From assembly GCF_024505145.1 (NCBI RefSeq), contig NZ_JANIAA010000051.1, positions 1-62,318 of the forward strand: a stretch of DNA of 62,318 nt, written 5' to 3'. The notes beneath the pieces were generated by a model, which saw only the letters and a list, made by a program, of their open reading frames with translations, was not told the DNA's origin and searched no databases. Shown here piece after piece: positions 24,896 through 31,102 of this stretch (the first letter of the stretch is position 1; the number at the start of each line of letters is the position of its first letter). Made by a program: the position numbers and the translations under genes. The DNA is from Streptomyces rugosispiralis. GTDB taxonomy: Bacteria; Actinomycetota; Actinomycetes; Streptomycetales; Streptomycetaceae.

Positions 24896-25018
24896 GAACC
24901 TTGACGGTTCGGCTGGATTCACCCGTCCGGGTGGCGTGAACCGGTGGTCTTCAGGGTGCAGGTGGCGGGGCTTTCCTCGGCGCTACCGCAAGCCGTCCGC
25001 ACGAGCGATCCTGGAGGT

Positions 25019-25381
25019 ATGGCCCGCCGCTGGCACTGTTACGTCTGCGGCGCCGTGCTCCCGAAGAACGCGACACGGCGGCGCCTGTACTGCGGTCCGG
25101 CCTGCCGGGCCCAGGCGTACAGGGACCGGCAGATCACCGAGCGGATCGGCGCGCTCGGTCGACTGCTGCTGAAGGCCGTGGCCACCGACAACGACCGCCT
25201 GCTGCGTCGGTTGCTGTGCCCGGTGTGCGGACGCATGACCTACGCGGCCGGGTCCCGGCGACGGGACGCAAAGTACTGCTCCGCCCGTTGTCGAGACCGT
25301 GCTTACCGGCGTCGGCGCCGGCAGTACCGTCACGTCGAGGCGTCGGAAAAGCGAGCTGTACCGACGGGTACGACGCGCTGA
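25019..25381 (+). CDS. Small protein with two C2C2 zinc-finger motifs
   Basis: A 120-residue basic protein with two similar Cys motifs: CYVCGAVL...YCGPACRAQAYR near the start and CPVCGRMT...YCSARCRDRAYR near residues 65-105. Each is a C-x2-C, then Y-C-x3-C, followed by an Arg-rich helix, as in FCS/MYND-like or HNH-associated zinc fingers. It probably binds DNA or RNA. GGAGGT touches the ATG directly, which is too close for a ribosome-binding site; the mRNA may be leaderless (GATCCT ends 6 nt upstream). GTG 24944 is an alternative start. Confidence 0.6.
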   Translation: MARRWHCYVCGAVLPKNATRRRLYCGPACRAQAYRDRQITERIGALGRLLLKAVATDNDRLLRRLLCPVCGRMTYAAGSRRRDAKYCSARCRDRAYRRRRRQYRHVEASEKRAVPTGTTR

Positions 25382-25802
25382 CGTCACGCAACGAGCAACC
25401 ACTGCGCGACCCGCTGCCCGCCACACGCGAGCGACTCGACAGCACGAGGACGCGACGCCCCAGGGTCCGCAGGTATCAGGTTCCCTTATGCCCTTTGCTT
25501 CCTCGTCGTTGTCTTCGCTGTTCCACGGCTGAACGGAGCGTTAGCGGAAGCCTGATCAGGGGAAACAGTCCGTACCCTCTGGACCCGTACCCTCCCCTTC
25601 TTCCGCGCAGCGGGGGTACGGGTCCGGCTGTTTCCCCTGGTCATCGCACCTTTGGGGTGTACCGCTGTTTCGACGTCCGTGATACGGCCGTACCCCCATG
25701 CTGATCCGTCCTCGTGAGGCACGAGCGAGGCGGGGGGTACGGGTCTGCTCGCGACTGTCGCCGACCGGCGTCAGCTCCGGCTCGTCAGGGCGGCGGTCTG
25801 GA
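25382..25802. other. Non-coding region with nested inverted repeats, next to the resolvase
   Basis: No gene is supported. The region holds a large two-tier inverted repeat (25557-25639) and several GTACCC/GGGTAC motifs (25570-25594, 25614-25625, 25688-25697, 25734-25745). It lies just past the 3' end of the resolvase gene. Confidence 0.45.
25557..25639. repeat. Two-tier inverted repeat (potential cruciform)
   Basis: The outer arms CAGGGGAAACAG and CTGTTTCCCCTG (25557-25568 and 25628-25639) are perfect. The inner arms GGACCCGTACCC and GGGTACGGGTCC (25581-25592 and 25614-25625) are also perfect. The direct repeat CCGTACCCTC occurs twice on the left side (25570-25579 and 25585-25594). Confidence 0.7.
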
Positions 25803-26468
25803 CTACTGCGCGGGGGCCTGGATCTGACGCGGGAGGCGGCTCGCCCTCAACTCCCGCAGGTCCGGGATGTGGTTGTAGAGCGTGCCGACCGAGACGCCCA
25901 GGATGCGGGCGATGCTGGCCACGCTGTTCTCCGGGTTGGGCAGCATGTCCCGGGCGGCGCGGATCAGCTCGGCATTGACCACAGTCGGGCGGCCGCCGAC
26001 CTTGCCGCGGGCCCGTGCGGCGGCCAGGCCCTCGTGAGTGCCGACCACGATGAGCTCACGGATGAACTCCGCCAGGGCAGCGAACACGTGGAAGATCAGG
26101 CGGCCGCCGGGGGTGGTGGTGTCGAGCGCCTCGTGCAAGCTCTGGAAGCCGATGCCGCGCGCCCGGAGCTCGGCGACCATGTTCACCAGGTCCTGCAAGG
26201 ACCGGCCGTAGCGGTCGAGACTCGGCACCACGAGGGTGTCCCCCTCTGTCAGGAAAGCGTGGCAGGCTTTGAGCTCGGGTCGCTCGGCGTTCTTCCCCGA
26301 CTTCTTGTCGGCGAAGATGCGGCGGCACCCCGCGTTCGTCAGGGCATCGATCTGGCGATCGAGCAGCTGGCCCTTGGTCGAGACTCGGGCGTACCCGATC
26401 CGGATGTCCGTCAGGATGGACGGAGAGGCCGCGAGCAGTTCGTCGCGATCGAAGGAGAGCGTCGTCAC
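25803..26468 (-). CDS. Serine recombinase (resolvase/invertase family)
   Basis: The 221-residue protein has the complete resolvase layout: RIGYARVSTKGQ with catalytic Ser30, GDTLVVPSLDRYGRSLQDLV (the S/D/R-rich active-site region), then GRLIFHVFAALAEFIRELI (helix E entrance) and a C-terminal helix-turn-helix (SVASIARILGVSVGTLYNHI). Such enzymes resolve multimers or cointegrates at a res site. No transposase gene is present, so a plasmid multimer-resolution role is likely. The start is a GTG with only a weak ribosome-binding site (GAGAAGAT). Confidence 0.85.
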   Translation of the reverse strand: MTTLSFDRDELLAASPSILTDIRIGYARVSTKGQLLDRQIDALTNAGCRRIFADKKSGKNAERPELKACHAFLTEGDTLVVPSLDRYGRSLQDLVNMVAELRARGIGFQSLHEALDTTTPGGRLIFHVFAALAEFIRELIVVGTHEGLAAARARGKVGGRPTVVNAELIRAARDMLPNPENSVASIARILGVSVGTLYNHIPDLRELRASRLPRQIQAPAQ

Positions 26469-26499
26469 TCGCTGATCTTCTCAGAAATGGGCCTCCGGT

Positions 26500-26605
26500 G
26501 GGTTGTTGACGCTCCGAGTTTTTGACGGGGTTTTTGACGGCGCGTCGCGGCGATTCAGACCTCCGTCTGTCACCCGTCATGAATCGATGGTTTATTGACG
26601 TCGAA
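26500..26605. promoter_or_regulatory. TTTTTGACGG repeats upstream of the resolvase, candidate res site
   Basis: TTTTTGACGG occurs at 26519-26528 and 26531-26540. Related TTGTTGACG (26503-26511) and TTTATTGACG (26591-26600) flank them. The stretch is AT-rich for this molecule and lies immediately upstream of the resolvase gene, where res/autoregulatory sites usually are. Arm-type inverted sites were not resolved by eye. Confidence 0.4.
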
Positions 26606-26679
26606 CACCGCGCCGTGCCAGACCCCGGAAAGGACGTGGCTTATCCGGAGTCCAGCACGCGCGCCCCAGTGGGCGCGAC

Positions 26680-26709
26680 GGAGCCCGCCACCGGTCGGTG
26701 ACGGGCTCC
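26680..26709 (-). terminator. Terminator of the 47-aa gene
   Basis: GGAGCCCG (26680-26687) pairs with CGGGCTCC (26702-26709), about 20 nt after the stop. A second stem (CGCGCCC/GGGCGCG near 26660-26676) follows. Confidence 0.55.
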
Positions 26710-26730
26710 GGCACAAGTCCTGTCCGCGCG

Positions 26731-26874
26731 TCAGTCCAGCAGCTCGTCCTCGGTGAGGCCGCCGGGACAGGGGTGGGCGGTCGCACCCTGGTCGGTGACG
26801 ATGACGGTGGTCGCGCCCTGACCGTCGTCGGTCTTCTCGGTGCTGACGAAGCCACCGGGGTTCTGGTCATTCAT
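26731..26874 (-). CDS. 47-residue peptide gene with its own signals
   Basis: The ATG has AAGGAG 8 nt upstream, and two hairpins follow the stop. The peptide starts MNDQNPGGFVSTEKTDDGQG and ends HPCPGGLTEDELLD. It is acidic, Gly/Thr-rich and has a single Cys, and is not a membrane peptide. It could be a small regulator or a modified-peptide precursor, but no modification enzyme is adjacent. It is not recognised. Confidence 0.5.
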   Translation of the reverse strand: MNDQNPGGFVSTEKTDDGQGATTVIVTDQGATAHPCPGGLTEDELLD

Positions 26875-26967
26875 GATTCGAACTCCTTGGGTTAGATGAG
26901 GCGGTCAGGCTCGGCGTGGACTCGACGTGCCTCCTCGGTGCCGGAGGTTCAGCGCTGGTTCGGCGGG

Positions 26968-27423
26968 TCAGTGTTGCGGGGTTGTAGCCCAGGTCTCCCA
27001 GGTGCTGGGTGCGGTGGCCTGGAGGGCCTCGCGCCGGTACTGCGCGGTGCTGCGGGCGACGTCCATGGCGCGGGCGGTCTCGGCGACGGTCCCGCCGCTG
27101 TCGATGTGGGCGCGTACGGCGGCGTCCCGGATGCCCGTCAGCTGGGACAGGAGGCGCCGGTCCAGGGCCCAGATGGCGGAGCGCCAGTAGTCGGCGTCGG
27201 CGTCGGCGTGCGGCTGGTCCGGGTTGTACGGGCTCTGGTCCACGTAGCCCAGCCGCAGCGTCGCCAGTGCGTCGAGTGCCGCGCGGACGGCGTCGGCCAT
27301 GAGACCTACGTCCGGGATGGCTACGGCCTGGTCGCGAGTCAGGCTGATCGTGATATCGATGCCGCCGAAGCGGGCGTCGTCGCCTTCGCGAAACTGGATC
27401 GAGGACAGTTCCATGGAATCCAT
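26968..27423 (-). CDS. Small regulator with C-terminal helix-turn-helix
   Basis: A 151-residue protein with GGGAG 9 nt before the ATG (MDSMELSSIQFREGDD). The C-terminal 45 residues contain a helix-turn-helix (DSGGTVAETARAMDVARSTA, then QYRREAL). The N-terminal half starts with a strand-rich segment (FGGIDITISLTRDQAVAIPD) that may bind a ligand or dimerise. A very strong pair of palindromic operators lies 23 nt upstream of the start, between promoter and ribosome-binding site, so it is probably an autorepressor. Confidence 0.65.
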   Translation of the reverse strand: MDSMELSSIQFREGDDARFGGIDITISLTRDQAVAIPDVGLMADAVRAALDALATLRLGYVDQSPYNPDQPHADADADYWRSAIWALDRRLLSQLTGIRDAAVRAHIDSGGTVAETARAMDVARSTAQYRREALQATAPSTWETWATTPQH

Positions 27424-27445
27424 GGGTGAATCTCCCTCACGGGTC

Positions 27446-27493
27446 GCTGTACGGACTTCCGTACATCCCGGACTGTACGGAAGTCCGTACAGC
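27446..27493 (-). promoter_or_regulatory. Paired GTACGGA-N2-TCCGTAC operators forming a 48-nt inverted repeat
   Basis: Two perfect 20-nt arms (27446-27465 and 27474-27493) are separated by 8 nt. Each arm is itself a palindrome (GTACGGA-N2-TCCGTAC), so there are two complete dimer sites. They lie just upstream of the helix-turn-helix gene at 27423. Confidence 0.75.
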
Positions 27494-27630
27494 AGTGCAA
27501 GGGGGGCAGCCGTTACCGGCGCAAGGAACTGCTCGACGACAGTCCTGGCTACGACCTGGCCCGCGGCGTTGCCAGCGTCCTGGAGCACGGCTCGGCCTGA
27601 CGGCTGTGTCCGCTGGAGTGGGCAGGTCAA

Positions 27631-27891
27631 TCACCCATGGGCATCGGTCCGTTCTAGCTCCACAGCCAGGAGGTACTCCTCCGCGTCCCGTCCTGACTCG
27701 GCAGCGGCTTCGTCGATGACGAGGAGAAGGGAGTCGAGGAGCGCCTCGATGAGTTCTGTGGTGTCAACCCGCGGCGTGAGGAACTCAAGCTCTTCTGCGA
27801 GGTCGAATCGCACCGAGTGGTCGCGGCTGTCTCGCAGGCCACGTGCGAGGTCGACCGCGCGACGGTGTGCTGTGCTGTCTTTATCCCGCAT
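27631..27891 (-). CDS. Hypothetical helical protein, 86 aa
   Basis: A charged protein with two helical parts (AHRRAVDLARGLRDSRD and ELIEALLDSLLLVIDEAAAE). The family is unknown. Its ATG overlaps the last 11 nt of the upstream gene. There is no Shine-Dalgarno sequence, so translation depends on coupling or on a leaderless mRNA (TAACCT ends 6 nt before the ATG). Confidence 0.55.
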   Translation of the reverse strand: MRDKDSTAHRRAVDLARGLRDSRDHSVRFDLAEELEFLTPRVDTTELIEALLDSLLLVIDEAAAESGRDAEEYLLAVELERTDAHG

Positions 27892-28123
27892 ATGGGGAGG
27901 TTATCCGGGTTCCCTCGACCTCGCCCTGGGCCGTCCAGGTCTTGCGCACGCGTCGGCGGCCGTCTGTCTCCTCGATGAGCCGGATCACTACATCCGGGTT
28001 AGTCCCGTAGAGCCCAACCCACTCCGTGTACCGGTCCTGGGCGGTGCCGGGAACGGCCCATTCGCCCTCGACGGATGGGCCGCCCACAGCGAACTGCACC
28101 CTGGCGAGGTGCTTGGTCACCAT
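27881..28123 (-). CDS. Hypothetical protein, 80 aa
   Basis: The ATG at 28123 has GAGGAG 7 nt upstream; a longer frame exists but is less natural. The protein is beta-rich (LARVQFAVGGPSVEGEWAVP and PDVVIRLIEETDGRRRVRKT). No family was recognised. It is the upstream member of a two-gene unit with the 86-residue gene. Confidence 0.55.
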   Translation of the reverse strand: MVTKHLARVQFAVGGPSVEGEWAVPGTAQDRYTEWVGLYGTNPDVVIRLIEETDGRRRVRKTWTAQGEVEGTRITSPYAG

Positions 28124-28175
28124 GCTGTGCTCCTCGCCTCTGTACTGGAACTCGCCTCCATCATGCGCGGCCTGA

Positions 28176-28496
28176 TCACCGCAAACCGTCCTCGGCATGG
28201 CATGCGCCGCACGCCTCGACATCGGGCATGGTCAGCACGTTCCGTGCCTCCTTCCGGCTGAGTGCCCGGCCGCCGCGGATGAAGCACCGCTCGGCACGGT
28301 GGAGATACCCGCGCGGGGAGGCTCCCACAGGGCTGGGCAGGAGCTGGAGTGTCCACCTGGCCGCCGGTTCGGCGTCTTGGGTGGAGTGCTCATCCCTCAG
28401 CTCCGCGATACGCGCCTGCACGGTACGAAGCTGGAGGCGTAGATAGGTCTCCACTGCGCGCAGCCGATGCAGGTCCGGCGGTAGCTCCTCGCTCAC
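28176..28496 (-). CDS. Hypothetical protein, 106 aa
   Basis: A helical N-terminal half (LRAVETYLRLQLRTVQARIA) is followed by WTLQLLPSPVGASPRGYLHR, with a C-terminal HRAERC and CGACHAED that may form a metal site. This type of small protein (a Trp-rich strand, then a His/Cys pair) is common in Streptomyces genomes and mobile elements. The GTG start has no ribosome-binding site; TAGAAT ends 7 nt before it, indicating a leaderless mRNA. Confidence 0.6.
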   Translation of the reverse strand: MSEELPPDLHRLRAVETYLRLQLRTVQARIAELRDEHSTQDAEPAARWTLQLLPSPVGASPRGYLHRAERCFIRGGRALSRKEARNVLTMPDVEACGACHAEDGLR

Positions 28497-28541
28497 CCGT
28501 TCGATTCTAAACGGTGAGGAGCGGACGAGGGCGCCATGTGC

Positions 28542-28564
28542 CGGAGCCTGGCTTTCAGGCTCCG
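28542..28564. terminator. Short perfect hairpin
   Basis: CGGAGCCTG-GCTTT-CAGGCTCCG is a 9-nt perfect stem upstream of the leaderless gene at 28496. It does not clearly follow any gene, so it may be regulatory. Confidence 0.4.
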
Positions 28565-29051
28565 CGATGACAGCTCCTGCTACGGCCGGCCGTCAGTGAC
28601 GTGGCCGGCGGCCTGGGGTATGGCCCGGCCCGACAGGGCCCTGCCCACGGAAAAGCGAAACCGGAACGCTCAACTCGTCGCGTCTGCCCACGATTTGACA
28701 CTGAACGGACTCACCCGGCACTCTCGGTGCCCACAACCGAATGACACGACCGCCCGCGGTGACGAACCACGAGGTCCCGCACTGGGCGTGGCATGACCAG
28801 CACCACCCTTCCCGGGGTCGATAGCACCATCCAAATCCCCCGGCTTCGCACGGCCCGTTCGCCCCGCCCGGCAACCGGGCCGTTCTGTTTGCCCGCTTCC
28901 CTCTGCGGGCCCCACCACCGAGATACACGCCGCCCCGGCCATGCCCGGGGCGGCGTTGTTCGTCCGGCCTGACCTCGCGCCGCGCGGACTGCCTTCCTCG
29001 CGCCACCTCACCGTGTGCCGATCACCCACGCCCTGATGAAGGAGACCACCT
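28565..29051. other. Gene-poor region with a row of three hairpins
   Basis: No convincing gene. Three inverted repeats follow each other: GCCCGGCAACCGGGC near 28867, GCCCGC/GCGGGC near 28890-28910, and CGCCGCCCCGG/CCGGGGCGGCG at 28928-28955. A 27-codon frame starting near 28740 (with HWAWHDQHHP) is possible but has no start signals. Confidence 0.35.
28928..28955. terminator. Strong GC hairpin
   Basis: Eleven-nt perfect arms CGCCGCCCCGG and CCGGGGCGGCG with a 6-nt loop, followed on the plus strand by TTGTT. It lies upstream of the 55-residue gene at 29052. Confidence 0.5.
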
Positions 29052-29219
29052 GTGCCCGCTCCGACGACCTCACTGACCAAGCCCTCGACCGCCGACCGCC
29101 CCGAGCGTCGCCGACGCCGGATAAAGGTGCTGCTGTGGCGGGCGGCGCTCGGCGCGGCATCCGCCACGGGAGCGGGCCTCGTCACGCTTGCCGCTGACCG
29201 GATTGCCGCCCTGTTCTGA
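29052..29219 (+). CDS. 55-residue protein with one membrane-like segment
   Basis: GTG with a GAAGGAG site 8 nt upstream. The N-terminal 27 residues are Thr/Pro- and then Arg-rich (ADRPERRRRRIKV), followed by a moderately hydrophobic helix (LLWRAALGAASATGAGLVTL). Small proteins of this design, often membrane-associated, accompany integrase-like genes in Streptomyces. It is separated by 33 nt from the recombinase-like gene and may be transcribed with it. Confidence 0.55.
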   Translation: MPAPTTSLTKPSTADRPERRRRRIKVLLWRAALGAASATGAGLVTLAADRIAALF

Positions 29220-29252
29220 GCGCGGCCAAAGGTAGTACGCGACAATCAGCGC

Positions 29253-30170
29253 GTGTCGGAGTACCGCTCAATCACCGCGCTGGACCAGCTCCTCGACGAC
29301 CTGGTCGTCGGCGAGGCGCGGCGCCGCCAGCTGAGCATGGTCCGCGGCGAACTGCTGCGGGCCCTGGCCCGCGGCGCTCTGCCCGTCCCCGCCCGTCGCA
29401 GCCTGCGCCGACTCCTCGAGGAAGACTCCCTCGGCCCGTACCTGCGGCTCGCGGAGTCCGGTGCTCTGCGTACCCGGCTGGTCGACGGGAAGCGCCCGCC
29501 CACCTCGGCGGCCACCAACGAGATCCGCCGGCAGGTCCTGGACGTGCTCCGCGAGGCGCTCGGGCTGCCCGCGCTGCAGCTCGGCGGCGGGGCGCTGCCG
29601 CTCCAGCCCACCCCGCAGTTCGGTGACCTCGCGGCCCTGCGCCGTCAGCTTGACCAGGACCTCGCCGGGCACATGTCCCCGGGGCAGGCCCGGCTCACTG
29701 CGGTGCTCGGCCTGGTGCTCGACGCGGCCCCCCGGTCCGGGGAGCTGGTCGAGCTGCGTCTGGACGACCTCGCTGCGGGCATCGCCGCGGTGTACATCGA
29801 GCGGCGCCCGCAGCGCGGCGGTGGCGACCAGGACGGCGAGGGCTCCTGGTACGAGCTGTCGCCCCTGACCCGGGCCGCACTCGGCCGCTGGCTGCCGGTA
29901 CGCGCGGAGCTGGCCCAACACGCCCATGGCACCTCGCGATTGTGGGTGTCCCTGTGGCACAACCACGACGGCGACCCCGGCCGGGAGGGCGCGACCCTCA
30001 ACCGCCCGCCCGGGATGCCGCTGGAGGAGAACGGGCTGATCACCAGCTACCGGCGCGGCCGGGCCCGGTACGGGCTCGCCGGCCTGCTCCCGCCCAAGCT
30101 GGAGCAGCTGCGCCGGGCCGTCATCGCCGAGACCCCACCGGTCGCCACCGAGACGGCGGAATCCTCGTGA
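29253..30170 (+). CDS. Degenerate tyrosine-recombinase-like protein
   Basis: A 305-residue protein. The region around residue 160 (LGLVLDAAPRSGELVELRLDDL) matches the first catalytic Arg box of tyrosine recombinases, and the N-terminal half is helical as in their arm/core-binding domains. The later part (ITSYRRGRARYGLAGLLPPK) sits where the H-x-x-R and Tyr boxes should be, but the HxLRH pattern is missing. It is therefore probably not an active integrase; it may be a DNA-binding derivative. The GTG start has no Shine-Dalgarno sequence; GACAAT ends 6 nt before it. Confidence 0.5.
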   Translation: MSEYRSITALDQLLDDLVVGEARRRQLSMVRGELLRALARGALPVPARRSLRRLLEEDSLGPYLRLAESGALRTRLVDGKRPPTSAATNEIRRQVLDVLREALGLPALQLGGGALPLQPTPQFGDLAALRRQLDQDLAGHMSPGQARLTAVLGLVLDAAPRSGELVELRLDDLAAGIAAVYIERRPQRGGGDQDGEGSWYELSPLTRAALGRWLPVRAELAQHAHGTSRLWVSLWHNHDGDPGREGATLNRPPGMPLEENGLITSYRRGRARYGLAGLLPPKLEQLRRAVIAETPPVATETAESS

Positions 30171-30225
30171 TCCTTCATCTCCTGCGGCTGCTGCTCTGAG
30201 CTGCGGGTTCGGAGCCGTGGCGCCG

Positions 30226-30246
30226 CCACAGGGCTTGTTATTAGCC
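30226..30246 (+). repeat. Dispersed CAGGGCTTGTTATTRGC element, copy B
   Basis: CCACAGGGCTTGTTATTAGCC differs by one base from copy A (5360-5380) over 21 nt. It lies 46 nt upstream of the start codon at 30292, in the same orientation as the gene. Confidence 0.6.
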
Positions 30247-30267
30247 GGAAGAGTACTTGCGGGAGAT

Positions 30268-30283
30268 TAAACGACGTCGTTTA
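30268..30283 (+). promoter_or_regulatory. Palindromic operator AAACGACGTCGTTT, upstream copy
   Basis: TAAACGACGTCGTTTA is a perfect 16-nt palindrome 8 nt before the ATG at 30292. The core reappears just after the same gene (30944-30955). Confidence 0.65.
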
Positions 30284-30291
30284 CTGATTTC

Positions 30292-30945
30292 ATGTCCAAG
30301 AAGAGAATCACCTTGCAGCTCTCCGTGCAGCAGGCGGGACGCCTGCGGCTGTTGATAAAGCACCACAGGGAAGCCGAAACAATGTTCACCAGGAGCCTGG
30401 TGGAGCAGAGGGCGGCGGCGCTGACGGAGCCCGTCGAGTCGGTGGAGTGGAGGCGGGCTGTCGCGCGGCTGCGCCGACAGGCCCGTATGGAGGCGGCGGA
30501 GATGCGGCCCACTCGGTGGCCGTCCCTGGACGTGCTCCTGGAGCGCGCTCTGGAGGAGCGGCTGCAGCTGCCGGACACAGCCGGGCCGTGGCTGCCCCTG
30601 AGCGCGTCGGAGCGGACCAGGTTGTCGCTGTCGGGGCGGTGGCCGGCCTGTCTGTCGGGGTGCGAACGGGGCACGGCAGAAAGAGCTTTCACCCTGGATG
30701 AAGACCTGGTGCTGGCGCTGCGCACGGCGGCCTGGCGCATCTCGGAGCCAGTTCTCGCAGAGCTGGAAGCCAAGAACCTGGTCGGCCCGCAGCGGGACAT
30801 GAGCGAAGAAGCCCGCGCCGAGCGCGAGAGGCTCGCCGCGAAGCTGTACCCGTCCAGCCGGATTGCCCGGGAGGCGATCGAGAATCACTGGCCCGTCCTC
30901 CAGGACGAGGAGCCCGCGGACTCTCCATCAGCCGGAAAAATTTAA
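30292..30945 (+). CDS. Palindrome-flanked putative regulator, 217 aa
   Basis: The N-terminus (KKRITLQLSVQQAGRLRLLI, then KHHREAETMF) has the strand-helix pattern of a ribbon-helix-helix. The rest is helical and rich in Arg and Glu. The stop is TAA, rare in this GC-rich DNA, and falls inside a second copy of the operator that precedes the gene. The ATG has no ribosome-binding site and sits directly beside the first operator, so the protein is probably an autorepressor translated from a leaderless mRNA. Downstream lies the AT-rich leader of the exonuclease gene, which it may also control. Confidence 0.6.
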   Translation: MSKKRITLQLSVQQAGRLRLLIKHHREAETMFTRSLVEQRAAALTEPVESVEWRRAVARLRRQARMEAAEMRPTRWPSLDVLLERALEERLQLPDTAGPWLPLSASERTRLSLSGRWPACLSGCERGTAERAFTLDEDLVLALRTAAWRISEPVLAELEAKNLVGPQRDMSEEARAERERLAAKLYPSSRIAREAIENHWPVLQDEEPADSPSAGKI

Positions 30946-30955
30946 CGACGTCGTT
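30944..30955 (+). promoter_or_regulatory. Palindromic operator AACGACGTCGTT, downstream copy
   Basis: The 12-nt core palindrome plus TTTAC (30950s) matches the upstream copy at 30268-30283. AGCCGGAA precedes both copies by about 8-20 nt. This copy lies 148 nt before the exonuclease start and may control that gene. Confidence 0.6.
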
Positions 30956-31018
30956 TACTCGTTTCCGGCTCTGCCCGGCTATTTATTTCGGCTCGTCCGG
31001 GGTTTCTGTTTTCGATTG

Positions 31019-31037
31019 CGAAACCCCGATGAGGGGT
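31019..31037 (+). promoter_or_regulatory. Hairpin in the AT-rich leader of the exonuclease gene
   Basis: AAACCCC-GATGA-GGGGTTT is a perfect 7-nt stem. It sits in a stretch (30960-31085) that is much richer in A and T than the rest of the window. A second, overlapping possibility pairs GGGTTTC (31000-31006) with GAAACCC (31018-31024), so alternative structures are conceivable. Confidence 0.4.
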
Positions 31038-31102
31038 TTACATTTCGCGGAGTAACGGTATTTCAGAAAGCACAGGATTTCGGTTCGGAAGGAGAGGCGG
31101 TC

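Noticed and set aside
25803..26468. Resolvase as part of a Tn3-type transposon
   Set aside because: No transposase gene or terminal inverted repeats of that type were found around it.
27520..27600. Plus-strand frame with KELLDDSPGYDLARGVASVL
   Set aside because: It has natural-looking composition and may be a gene remnant, but there is no start codon with a ribosome-binding site and the frame is only about 40 codons.
28740..28823. 27-codon plus-strand frame containing HWAWHDQHHP
   Set aside because: No ribosome-binding site or promoter-like hexamer at the usual distance, and no support beyond composition.
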